From contig JACMKV010000251.1 in the NCBI GenBank assembly GCA_014379915.1, positions 1 to 9,793 of the forward strand: 9,793 nucleotides of DNA, given 5' to 3'. Below, piece after piece: positions 1 to 8,843 of this stretch (within the stretch, counting starts at the first letter, position 1; each line of letters starts with the position of its first letter). The position numbers and the translations under genes were made by a program. Source of the stretch: Burkholderiales bacterium. Its GTDB lineage: Bacteria; Pseudomonadota; Gammaproteobacteria; Burkholderiales; JACMKV01. The notes under the pieces are model-generated. The model did no database searches. It was not told the DNA's origin and was given only the letters and a program-made list of their open reading frames with translations.

Positions 1-926
1 AGCTCCGAACCTTGCGCGGAGTACCGCCCCGCGTGCGACAGGCTCTCGAATGCGTGCCGGCATCGGCGCATCCGATGGACGTGATGCGCACCGGCGTTTC
101 GATGCTGGGCAGCGTTGAGCCGGAAGCCGAGGCGCGTTCGGTCGAAGGCGCGCGTGATCTCGCCGATCGCCTGCTCGCTTCGCTAAGTTCGATGCTGCTC
201 TACTGGCATCATTTTGTGGAATCAGGCAAGCGCATCGAAGTCGAAACCGAAGACAATTCAATCGCCGCGCATTTTCTCCATCTGCTGCGCGGTAAAGCGC
301 CCTCGCCCACGCATGAGCGCGCGATGCAGACGTCGCTGAATCTGTATGCCGAGCACGAATTCAACGCATCGACGTTCACCGCGCGTGTCATCGCCGGCAC
401 CGGCGCCGATATATATTCCGCGATCTGCGGCGCGATCGGCGCGTTGCGCGGCCCCAAGCACGGCGGCGCCAACGAAATCGCATTCGAAATACAAAGCCGC
501 TATCGCACTCCCGATGAGGCCGAAGCCGATATCAAAACGCGCATCGATCGGAAACAGGTCGTGATGGGCTTTGGCCATCCGGTCTACACGATCTCCGATC
601 CTCGCCACAAAATCATCAAGCGCGTCTCGCAGCAGTTGGCGCGGGACAGCGGCGATTCGAATCTGTATGACATTGCCGAGCGCATCGAAAGCGTGATGTG
701 GAATGAAAAGAAGCTGTTCCCCAACCTCGACTGGTTTTCGGCCGTCAGCTACCACCTGATGGGCGTGCCGACGGCGCTGTTCACGCCGCTGTTCGTGATC
801 GCGCGCACCAGCGGCTGGTCGGCGCACGTTATCGAGCAGCGCCTCGATGGCAAAATTATTCGTCCGAGCGCGAATTACATCGGGCCGGAGGATCGCGAGT
901 TTGTGTCGATTGAGAACAGGGGATAG
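1..926 (+). CDS. prpC: 2-methylcitrate synthase, 3' part (5' end outside window)
   Basis: Condenses propionyl-CoA with oxaloacetate to 2-methylcitrate, the entry step of the methylcitrate cycle for propionate breakdown in the cytoplasm; such enzymes often also accept acetyl-CoA. The reading frame is open to the left edge (codons begin at base 3), so the TTG at 12 is not a real start. About 308 codons are present, against about 370-390 for the whole family protein. The PrpC hallmark HPMDVMRTGVS is near the start. The three citrate-synthase catalytic residues are visible: His in GPKHGGAN (codon 459-461), His in GFGHPVYT (576-578) and Asp in NLDWFS (729-731). The C-terminus, with TSGWSAHVIEQR and RPSANYIGP, is typical of short bacterial methylcitrate/citrate synthases. 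AcnA downstream could serve the next hydration/dehydration chemistry. Certain as a citrate-synthase-family member; very likely PrpC rather than GltA. Confidence 0.93.
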   Translation, partial: LRTLRGVPPRVRQALECVPASAHPMDVMRTGVSMLGSVEPEAEARSVEGARDLADRLLASLSSMLLYWHHFVESGKRIEVETEDNSIAAHFLHLLRGKAPSPTHERAMQTSLNLYAEHEFNASTFTARVIAGTGADIYSAICGAIGALRGPKHGGANEIAFEIQSRYRTPDEAEADIKTRIDRKQVVMGFGHPVYTISDPRHKIIKRVSQQLARDSGDSNLYDIAERIESVMWNEKKLFPNLDWFSAVSYHLMGVPTALFTPLFVIARTSGWSAHVIEQRLDGKIIRPSANYIGPEDREFVSIENRG

Positions 927-1008
927 GGATCAGGGGCTAGGAAAGGCCTGCAGCCCAAGCGCGAAGTCTGGCCCAACCCTTAGCCTCCCGCCCCGATCCC
1001 CGATCCCC
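919..1008. repeat. imperfect inverted repeat after prpC, possible terminator hairpin
   Basis: The left arm (919-936) begins inside the last codons of prpC and reads GGGGAT-GGGATC-GGGG with single-base interruptions. The right arm (991-1008) reads CCCC-GATCCC-ATCCCC, so about 16 base pairs can form around a loop of roughly 54 nt. CTAGG (937-941) and CCTTAG (978-983) could extend it. The right arm also contains a short direct repeat of CCCCGAT. No T-tract follows, so this is not a textbook intrinsic terminator. It may be a short dispersed intergenic repeat or a 3' mRNA structure for prpC. Confidence 0.45.
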
Positions 1009-1019
1009 ATCTCTGACCG

Positions 1020-1130
1020 GTCATTTAGAGCTTGGTCCGCAGCGCAATGCGTATAGTGCTCAGATAATGTCTTCCTGGTACATACTTTTTAAGTGCGTTG
1101 AACACGTATGATTGAGACTGATTCTGCATC
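1020..1130 (+). promoter_or_regulatory. probable promoter/operator region of the vapB-vapC remnant
   Basis: This AT-richer stretch separates the post-prpC hairpin from the antitoxin gene. It has -10-like hexamers TATAGT (1052-1057) and GATAAT (1063-1068), but neither has a convincing -35 at normal spacing. CATAC (1081-1085) and GTATG (1106-1110) form a short interrupted inverted repeat that could be an operator half-site pair, since AbrB/MazE-type antitoxins usually bind palindromes in their own promoter. The placement is inferred from position; no single site is certain. Confidence 0.25.
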
Positions 1131-1135
1131 GGAGG
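1131..1135 (+). promoter_or_regulatory. Shine-Dalgarno deciding the antitoxin start
   Basis: A perfect GGAGG lies five bases before the ATG at 1141. It selects that ATG over the in-frame ATG at 1108, which has no ribosome binding site and would add eleven residues before the first beta strand of the AbrB fold. Confidence 0.8.
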
Positions 1136-1140
1136 CTAAT

Positions 1141-1371
1141 ATGGAATCCATCGTAGCCGAACGCGGTCAGATCACGTTACCGAAGGCCGTGCGGGACGCG
1201 CTCGGGCTGACCAAAGGCAGCCGTCTCGAAGTTAACGTTCCAGGCGGGCGCATCATTTTGCGCAAAAAAGTGGAAGATACGATCTCGCGCGTGCGCTTCG
1301 GCGACGGCGGCGATGCCGATGCGCCGATGCGCAAGCTGCGCGGCCGCGCGCCCGGCGATCCGTTTGAGTGA
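1141..1371 (+). CDS. AbrB/MazE-type (VapB-like) antitoxin
   Basis: A 76-residue protein with an N-terminal SpoVT-AbrB swapped-hairpin DNA-binding domain (about residues 1-45). The motif ERGQITLPKAVRDALGL is followed by a G-S-x-L-E-V strand turn and RIILRK. The C-terminal 30 residues are charged and end in a short MRKLRGR segment, where antitoxins of this class usually wrap their toxin. Family knowledge: it represses its own promoter and neutralises a PIN-domain VapC ribonuclease by direct binding. Its stop codon TGA shares one base with the ATG of the downstream toxin remnant, the usual coupled antitoxin-toxin layout. The reading frame is intact although the toxin is not, so this is probably an orphan antitoxin, which could still act as a DNA-binding protein at this locus or cross-neutralise another VapC. 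Confidence 0.85.
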   Translation: MESIVAERGQITLPKAVRDALGLTKGSRLEVNVPGGRIILRKKVEDTISRVRFGDGGDADAPMRKLRGRAPGDPFE

Positions 1372-1777
1372 TGATCGCGGTCGATTCTTCGGTGTTGCTC
1401 GACATTCTGGTCAACTCGGCCCACGCTGATCGCTCGAGCAATGCATTGCATGAAGCGCTGCGGGCAGGTCCGGTCGTCGGCTGCGATGTCGTGTTCAGCG
1501 AGATTTGCTCGGTCCTCGGCGAAAGCGCAAAGTTGCCGATGCCATCGAAGAACTCGGAATCGGCTACCTGGCCGTCGCGCGCTAGGCTGCCGTTCGCGCC
1601 GGCGAAATTTTCGCGCGCTATCGCGCCAAGGGCGGCGAGCGCACGCGCATGGACCCGGATTTTTTGGTCGGAGCGCACGCCGCCCTGCACTGCAGCGCGC
1701 TGCCCACCCGCGACGGCGGGTTTTATCGCGACTACTACAAAGGCTTAAAGATCATCGACCCCGCGCCACAATCCTAG
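1371..1777 (+). pseudogene. broken VapC-like PIN-domain toxin
   Basis: The ATG at 1371 opens a PIN-domain sequence (MIAVDSSVLLDIL, Asp5; FSEICSVL, Glu44) that is normal to about base 1530 and then reads out of frame. The rest of the domain continues one frame over from 1532: VADAIEELGIGYLAVAR, a TAG at 1583-1585, then AAVRAGEIFARYRAKGG, MDPDFLVGAHA (Asp codon 1658-1660) and TRDGGFYRDYYKGLK (Asp codon 1712-1714), ending at TAG 1775-1777. Restoring one missing base near 1530 and reading the internal TAG as a sense codon gives a protein of about 135 residues with all four acidic positions of VapC nucleases. With both lesions the gene cannot make an active toxin. The 5' part runs on out of frame to 1748 as a tail rich in Ala, Arg and Pro that looks non-native. 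Intact VapC proteins are site-specific endoribonucleases acting on tRNA or rRNA. A sequencing error could explain one lesion, less easily two. Confidence 0.82.
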
Positions 1778-1780
1778 GAG
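1776..1780 (+). promoter_or_regulatory. acnA ribosome binding site overlapping the toxin stop
   Basis: AGGAG stands six bases before the acnA ATG at 1787. The TAG that ends the vapC remnant (1775-1777) is part of the same TAGGAG string. An intact toxin would thus have ended right on the acnA ribosome binding site, which suggests the toxin-antitoxin pair and acnA share or shared a transcript. Confidence 0.7.
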
Positions 1781-1786
1781 ACTTTC

Positions 1787-4663
<2,877 letters not shown>

Positions 4664-4681
4664 CAGTGTTGGGCTGAATGA

Positions 4682-4710
4682 CGCAACCCCTCCCGCATCG
4701 AGGGTTTGCG
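4682..4710 (+). terminator. hairpin 19 nt after acnA, terminator-like without T-tract
   Basis: CGCAACCCCTC (4682-4692) pairs with GAGGGTTTGCG (4700-4710) over 11 positions with a single C-T mismatch, around a 7-nt loop. The position shortly after the acnA stop fits a transcript end or a 3' stability hairpin. No run of T follows (AGCAGCAGCA), so termination would have to be weak, Rho-assisted or absent. Confidence 0.45.
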
Positions 4711-4774
4711 AGCAGCAGCATTTGCGTGATCACTGGTACGAGTTGCAGCGCGCGCCGCCGCTGTTGCATTTTCC

Positions 4775-4804
4775 AGGAGACCGTAGCGGCTGTGCCGCGT
4801 CATC
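4775..4804 (+). promoter_or_regulatory. distant Shine-Dalgarno plus hairpin before the DUF2863-like gene
   Basis: The only good ribosome binding motif, AGGAG (4775-4779), is 25 bases from the ATG at 4805. Between them lies a perfect five-base-pair hairpin, GCGGC-TGT-GCCGC (4786-4798). If folded it removes 13 bases and leaves about 12 nt of effective spacing. An in-frame TAG at 4784-4786 rules out a start further upstream. A CTG at 4790, ten bases after AGGAG, is the only other in-frame candidate and is an unlikely start. Confidence 0.4.
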
Positions 4805-5956
4805 ATGAAAAGGTCCCGCCCGCCCCGCCGTTCCAAAGCTTCGGCTGAAACCGATCAGTTGTCTCGCCTCGCCAGCGGTCTCGCGTCGTCCGCCAGCCGC
4901 GCCGAGGACGTTTACTGGGAAACCCATCTCGAAGCGCTGATCGATCATCTCCTCAAAGCCGGCGAAGACGAAACCCTCGACGCCGCGCTTGACTACCTTT
5001 ATGAAACTGACCTGCACGCCTACGACGAGCTCGCCGAAAGCATCGAAGCGCGCGCTGAATCGTTGCGGCTCGAGAGCGACGGGATCCTGCTCGTCGCCAT
5101 TCCGTTGCTTGTCTGGTCGCGCGCCGCGATTCCGGCAGGGCCTATCGCGGCCGGCGTGCTGGCCGACCTGCGTGCGCAACTGCATGGCCATATACTGGCG
5201 CAAGACGCGCGTCTTGCGCTTGCCGATTTCCTGTTCAGCCCGGATCAGATGCCGCGCGGCTATGCCAAGACGTTCAAGCTGACCACCCGGTTTTCAGAAG
5301 CCGCGCGCAACGGCCGCGATCTGCATCTCGAGGCCAAACGCTTGCCCAAGTCGGCCGATTTTCTCGCCGATGCGCGCTACATCATCGCCGGCGTCGCAAC
5401 CGTGCACGGCGGCCCGCTGTTTCGCTGGCAGGAAGAAAACCAGACGCGCGATGCCGCGCTCGAGCAGTGGAAGGCGCAGGGCACGCCGTGCGTCGCCGCG
5501 CTTCTCGCCGGCTGCGCATACGAACTGCTATTGCCGGACGCCTATTACGCTGCCGGCCGCAAAGCCGAGCGCGAGGCGCGGCCGTTTTCAGTGCGCGCCG
5601 CGATCACGTTGCTGGAATCGGGCCTATCCGCCAAGCCCGAAAATATCGGCGTGGTGATCGCCCCATTTTACGAGGAGCGCCTTGAGGAATATCGGCTTGC
5701 GTTCGTTGTTGAAGGCAATGTCGTTTATGGCGTGGTCTGGCCGCTGCTCGGCGCGGAGGATGACAACAGCGTTTGCGTTGCTGAAATCGAAGCCTTGCTT
5801 CGCGAGCGCGGGGTTATCCATACACTGGTTCTGGACGAGAGGCTGCCGCTCGAATACTGCGAAGACTGCGGTGCGCCGCTGTTTGCCAATGCCGAAGGTG
5901 AACCGGTTCACGCCGAATGGCCTGAAGACAACTCATCCAGTTCGCATCTGCACTGA
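4805..5956 (+). CDS. DUF2863-like protein of unknown function
   Basis: A 383-residue protein with no signal peptide or membrane segment, so probably cytoplasmic. I recognise it by overall pattern as DUF2863, a family without known function found mainly in Betaproteobacteria. The basic N-terminus (MKRSRPPRRSK) precedes a helical region (residues 15-80) with EDVYWETHLEALIDHLL and YETDLHAYDELAESIEARAES. A hydrophobic block ILLVAIPLLVWSRAAIPAG follows (about 93-112), and then a mixed alpha/beta half. Near the end a single CxxC pair (Cys352 and Cys355 in YCEDCGAPLFAN) resembles half a zinc ribbon; no second Cys pair follows, though histidines are present in VHAEWPED and the terminal SSSSHLH. It follows acnA by 141 bp beyond a hairpin, so it is probably a separate transcription unit. 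Its context does not reveal a role. The ATG is the first possible ATG in the frame after a stop at 4784. Confidence 0.8.
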   Translation: MKRSRPPRRSKASAETDQLSRLASGLASSASRAEDVYWETHLEALIDHLLKAGEDETLDAALDYLYETDLHAYDELAESIEARAESLRLESDGILLVAIPLLVWSRAAIPAGPIAAGVLADLRAQLHGHILAQDARLALADFLFSPDQMPRGYAKTFKLTTRFSEAARNGRDLHLEAKRLPKSADFLADARYIIAGVATVHGGPLFRWQEENQTRDAALEQWKAQGTPCVAALLAGCAYELLLPDAYYAAGRKAEREARPFSVRAAITLLESGLSAKPENIGVVIAPFYEERLEEYRLAFVVEGNVVYGVVWPLLGAEDDNSVCVAEIEALLRERGVIHTLVLDERLPLEYCEDCGAPLFANAEGEPVHAEWPEDNSSSSHLH

Positions 5957-5998
5957 CGCTTTGAAATCGTCGCTTCGAAATCACCGCTTCAAAAGCAT
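5957..5998. repeat. three tandem 14-nt direct repeats
   Basis: Directly after the stop codon of the DUF2863-like gene come three adjacent 14-nt units at 5957-5970, 5971-5984 and 5985-5998: CGCTTTGAAATCGT, CGCTTCGAAATCAC and CGCTTCAAAAGCAT. They share CGCTT and an A-rich core. The outer units can also pair (GCTTTGAA with TTCAAAAGC) around the palindromic CTTCGAA of the middle unit, so the block may act as a 3' hairpin. Confidence 0.65.
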
Positions 5999-6000
5999 AG

Positions 6001-6030
6001 TTGACGGTTCTAGACCAGGCTGCTTACGTG
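6001..6030 (+). promoter_or_regulatory. possible sigma-70 promoter of the kinase gene
   Basis: TTGACG (6001-6006) matches the -35 consensus at five of six positions. The best -10 at 18-bp spacing is TACGTG (6025-6030), which is poor. The location, between the tandem repeats and the kinase start, is where a promoter for the signalling operon would be expected. The assignment rests mainly on the -35. Confidence 0.25.
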
Positions 6031-6058
6031 TGCTTGAAAATGCGGAGTATCGGGCAAG

Positions 6059-8656
6059 ATGAACGAGCCAATGAACGAGCGTGCGCTGGATCGTCTCGCC
6101 CTACACCAGGACCTCAAGCGCCTGTTGGCCGAGCGCAGCGCGGAACTCATCGAAGCCAAACGCAAGCTCGAACAGGAAACAGTCCGCCACCTCGAAACCG
6201 AACAGGCGCTGCTCGAATCGAACGCGCGCCTCAAGCTCGCTGAAGCGCGGGCGCGCACCGAAGCCGAACAGATCGCGCTGCACCGGAACGCGCTCCTTGA
6301 GCTCGCACAGCTCGACGAAACGCATTTCGAGGCTGCGCTCAAGGAAATACTGCGCGCCGACGCCGAAGCGCTGGATGTCGAGCGCGTCAGCTACTGGACT
6401 ATTTCCGGCGCCTCGCTGCAAAGGCAGCGCGAAATGATGTACCTCAAAAGCCGCGGCGTTGTCGAGCGCGACGCGAGCGCGCTTACGCTCGACGCAGAGC
6501 GTTATCCGCGCTACTTCGCTGCGCTCGCAACTCACGAGCCTATCGTCGCGCATCATGCGCAAACCGATCCGGCCACGTCGGAATTCACGGACGGATTCCT
6601 CAAACCGCTCGATATCTCTTCACTGCTCGACGTCGCCGTCTGGTCGCGCGGCAAGATCGCCGGCGTGCTATGCCATTCGCATGTGGGGCCGGCGCGTGAA
6701 TGGAGCGCCGAGGAAGTCAAATTCGCGGCCTCGATCGCCAACAATATTTCACTCGCCCTCGAAGCCGCGCACCGGCACGAGCTCGCGACCGCGCTGCGCC
6801 GCTCGGAGGAGAAATACCGGCTCGTCGTCGAACACGCCGGCGAAGGCATGTTCGTAACGCAGGACCGGCGCGTGTGCTTCGCCAATCCACGCGCCGCCGA
6901 GCTCGTCGGCCTCGACTGCGAACAGATGTCGCTGCGCATGCTCGAGGAACTGATACACCCCGATGACCGCGCGCGTGTGCTCGGCAATTACGAAAAGCGC
7001 TTGCGCCGCCAAGCTGTCGAAAACAACTACACCTTCCGTACCCGCGAAGTGGATGGCGAGTCGCGCTGGCTGCAGATCAACGCCGTTGCGATAGACTGGG
7101 AAGGCCGCCCGGCGACCTTGAGCTTCGTGAGCGACGTTACCGAGCGTGTGTGCTTGACCGAGGAATTGCGCGCAAACCTCGCCGAACGCGAAGCGATCCT
7201 CGAAACTTCGGTCGTCGGTCTCGCGTTCATTCAGGCGGGACGCATCATGTGGATCAACACCGTGCTCGAACAGCAGATGTTCGGCTACGACAAGAATGAA
7301 TTGATAGGCGTGCACAGCGAAGTCGCCTATCGGAGCCACGAACACTGGAAAGCGTTTTTGCGCGCCGCGGTTCCGATGATCGAAAGCGGGCGCACGCACG
7401 AAGTCGAACTGCAGCTGAAGCGCAAGGACGGCTCGCTATTCTGGGCGTTGTCGTCGGGGCGCGCGATCGACTCCGACGATCTCGCGAAAGGCTCGATCTG
7501 GGCGCTGACCGACATCAGCGAGCGCATGAAGCTACAGCAGGATTTGCAAAAAACGCTGATCGAGCGCGAGGCGATTCTGCAAAGCACATTGGTCGGCATC
7601 ACATTCGCGATCGGGCGGCGTCACATCTGGATCAATCAAAAGCTGGCCGACATGCTCGGCTATCGCCCTGAAGAATTAATCGGCCAGATGAGCGTAATCC
7701 ATTTTCCGTCGCCCGACGCTTTCGAAGCGTTCGGCGCGGTCGCCTATCCCGCGCTGGAGCGCGGCGAATCGTATACCGCTGAATGCCAGATGAAGCGCAA
7801 AGACGGCAGCTTGATCTGTTGCCAGCTTTACGGCGTCAGCATCGTTCCCGGCAAGCCCGAGCGGGGTTCGATCTGGACCTTTGTCGACATCACAGAATTG
7901 AAACGCGCGCTCGAAAAAGAAAAGGAGCTCGGCGAGCTGAAGTCGCGTTTCGTTTCCATGACATCGCACGAATTCCGTACGCCGCTCGCAACCATTTTGT
8001 CGGCAACCGAGCTGCTGGAAAATTATGCCGAACGACTGCCAAAATCGGAAAAAACCGAGCTGATCGGGCTGATCAAAGGCTCGGTCAAACACATGACGCA
8101 CATGCTCGAACAGGTGCTGCTGATCGGCAAGGCCGACGCCGGCAAGCTCGAATTCAAGCCGGCGCCGCTCGATCTCGAAGCGTTCTGCCGCAAGATCATC
8201 GGCGAACTCGCGCAGGCCGATGGTTTCGCGCACCGGCTCGTTTTCAGGCGCGAACCGATGGGTGAGCGCCATGCAGTCGATGAAAAATTGCTGCGTCATA
8301 TACTTTGCAATCTGCTCGGCAATGCGCTCAAATATTCACCCGAAGGCAGCGAAGTCAGCTTGAAAATCAGTTGCGCCAACAACATTGCGCGCCTCACCGT
8401 CACCGACAACGGCATCGGCATCCTGCCCGAAGATCAGCCGCATCTGTTCGATTCGTTCCATCGCGGTAAGAACGTCTCGAATATTGCCGGGACAGGACTC
8501 GGGCTTGCGATCGTAATAAAAGCTGTGACGCTGCACGGCGGCAGCATCGAATTTCAAAGCGAGCTGAATCGCGGCACGACGTTCGTGGTGAGTTTGCCGG
8601 CGCCGGAGGTTACCGCACTGACGTCATTGCGAGGAGTGCCCCCGCCGACACGTTAG
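6059..8656 (+). CDS. soluble GAF-PAS-PAS-PAS sensor histidine kinase
   Basis: An 865-residue two-component sensor kinase without transmembrane segments, so it should sense a cytoplasmic or membrane-permeant signal. Order: charged coiled coil (about 5-75), GAF (about 80-238), PAS1 (250-362, EEKYRLVVEHAGEGMF), PAS2 (374-495), PAS3 (500-620), HisKA with SMTSHEFRTPL and phospho-acceptor His637, then a HATPase with N box NLLGN (751-755), G1 DNGIGI (from 783), F box FDSFHRG and G2 GTGLGL (811-816). PAS2 and PAS3 look like a tandem duplication: both begin EREAIL, have an I-x-W-IN block, contain KRKDGSL and end GSIW. There is no receiver on the protein, so it must pass phosphate to separate regulators; two lie directly downstream. 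The last 13 or so residues (from ALTSLRG) follow the natural HATPase end VVSLPAP and are encoded by a palindromic repeat that also provides the stop. GGAG at 6044-6047 stands 11 bases before the ATG; Met5 is an alternative start. The sensed ligand cannot be read from the sequence. Confidence 0.94.
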   Translation: MNEPMNERALDRLALHQDLKRLLAERSAELIEAKRKLEQETVRHLETEQALLESNARLKLAEARARTEAEQIALHRNALLELAQLDETHFEAALKEILRADAEALDVERVSYWTISGASLQRQREMMYLKSRGVVERDASALTLDAERYPRYFAALATHEPIVAHHAQTDPATSEFTDGFLKPLDISSLLDVAVWSRGKIAGVLCHSHVGPAREWSAEEVKFAASIANNISLALEAAHRHELATALRRSEEKYRLVVEHAGEGMFVTQDRRVCFANPRAAELVGLDCEQMSLRMLEELIHPDDRARVLGNYEKRLRRQAVENNYTFRTREVDGESRWLQINAVAIDWEGRPATLSFVSDVTERVCLTEELRANLAEREAILETSVVGLAFIQAGRIMWINTVLEQQMFGYDKNELIGVHSEVAYRSHEHWKAFLRAAVPMIESGRTHEVELQLKRKDGSLFWALSSGRAIDSDDLAKGSIWALTDISERMKLQQDLQKTLIEREAILQSTLVGITFAIGRRHIWINQKLADMLGYRPEELIGQMSVIHFPSPDAFEAFGAVAYPALERGESYTAECQMKRKDGSLICCQLYGVSIVPGKPERGSIWTFVDITELKRALEKEKELGELKSRFVSMTSHEFRTPLATILSATELLENYAERLPKSEKTELIGLIKGSVKHMTHMLEQVLLIGKADAGKLEFKPAPLDLEAFCRKIIGELAQADGFAHRLVFRREPMGERHAVDEKLLRHILCNLLGNALKYSPEGSEVSLKISCANNIARLTVTDNGIGILPEDQPHLFDSFHRGKNVSNIAGTGLGLAIVIKAVTLHGGSIEFQSELNRGTTFVVSLPAPEVTALTSLRGVPPPTR

Positions 8657-8684
8657 CCGAAGGCCCGATTGCGGGAGCGGGGGC
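8638..8684 (+). repeat. palindromic unit, copy 1
   Basis: GCCCCCGC (8638-8645) pairs perfectly with GCGGGGGC (8677-8684). An inner CCCG-ATTG-CGGG can form a second stem. The TAG of the kinase (8654-8656) is in the loop region, within CGTTAGCCG. Confidence 0.75.
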
Positions 8685-8707
8685 AAAGGCGCGCTTCCCG
8701 CAAACGG

Positions 8708-8720
8708 GTGGCTTCGCCAC
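8708..8720. repeat. small perfect hairpin within the inverted middle copy
   Basis: GTGGC-TTC-GCCAC is an exact five-base-pair stem with a three-base loop. It sits where the inverted copy diverges most from the direct copies. Confidence 0.6.
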
Positions 8721-8734
8721 TAACGAGTCCGCGC

Positions 8735-8782
8735 GCCCCCGCCGACACGTTAGCCGAGGGCCCGCTTGCGGGAGGCGGGGGC
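8735..8782 (+). repeat. palindromic unit, copy 3 (direct repeat of copy 1)
   Basis: Almost identical to the unit at 8638, with two substitutions and one extra G. The outer stem GCCCCCGC/GCGGGGGC is conserved and the inner stem is improved to CCCGC-TT-GCGGG, consistent with selection for, or origin from, a folded structure. Confidence 0.75.
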
Positions 8783-8843
8783 GGGCGGCTAAGCGCGCCG
8801 TCCGGAATGACAAGATAAATGCAACGCGCCGCATAATCAGCTT

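Larger units (their letters stand above)
8620..8814. mobile_element. REP/MITE-like palindromic element in the signalling operon
   Basis: This stretch of about 195 bp is bounded by imperfect terminal inverted repeats: GTCATTGCG at 8623-8631 (reading ACGTCATTGCG on the left) and CCGGAATGAC at 8802-8811 (GTCATTCCGG on the other strand). Inside are two direct copies of a unit of about 47 nt (8638-8684 and 8735-8782) that differ at only a few positions. Between them is a diverged inverted copy (about 8690-8734, sharing TCCCGCAAACGGG and CTAACGAGTC with the reverse complement). A partial inverted copy follows (8783-8800). It has no coding capacity. It resembles BIME/REP arrays or a small non-autonomous element mobilised in trans. 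It fills most of the gap between the kinase and the receiver gene and overlaps the 3' end of the kinase. Confidence 0.7.

Noticed and set aside
12..14. TTG at 12 as start of the citrate synthase
   Set aside because: The frame is open to the left edge and the conserved N-terminal part of the family is missing, so the gene begins outside the window.
1108..1140. Antitoxin starting at the upstream ATG (1108)
   Set aside because: No ribosome binding site precedes it and the extension is outside the AbrB fold; GGAGG directs initiation to 1141.
1520..1590. Programmed ribosomal frameshift in vapC
   Set aside because: There is no convincing slippery heptamer, and the restored frame meets a TAG at 1583, so a frameshift alone would not give a full toxin.
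1368..1748. A 126-residue intact protein beginning as a PIN domain
   Set aside because: Only the first 53 or so residues are PIN-like. The rest is an out-of-frame tail, and the true remainder of the domain is found in the next frame.
4682..4710. Textbook Rho-independent terminator after acnA
   Set aside because: The stem is good but no T-tract follows, so it is listed only as terminator-like.
6749..7399. Minus-strand open frame of 216 codons and neighbouring antisense frames under the kinase
   Set aside because: They mirror the codon structure of the kinase gene, which is unambiguous by domain content.
8638..8782. CRISPR-like array
   Set aside because: Only two direct copies plus an inverted one are present, the units are strong palindromes rather than repeats with unique spacers, and no cas gene is nearby.
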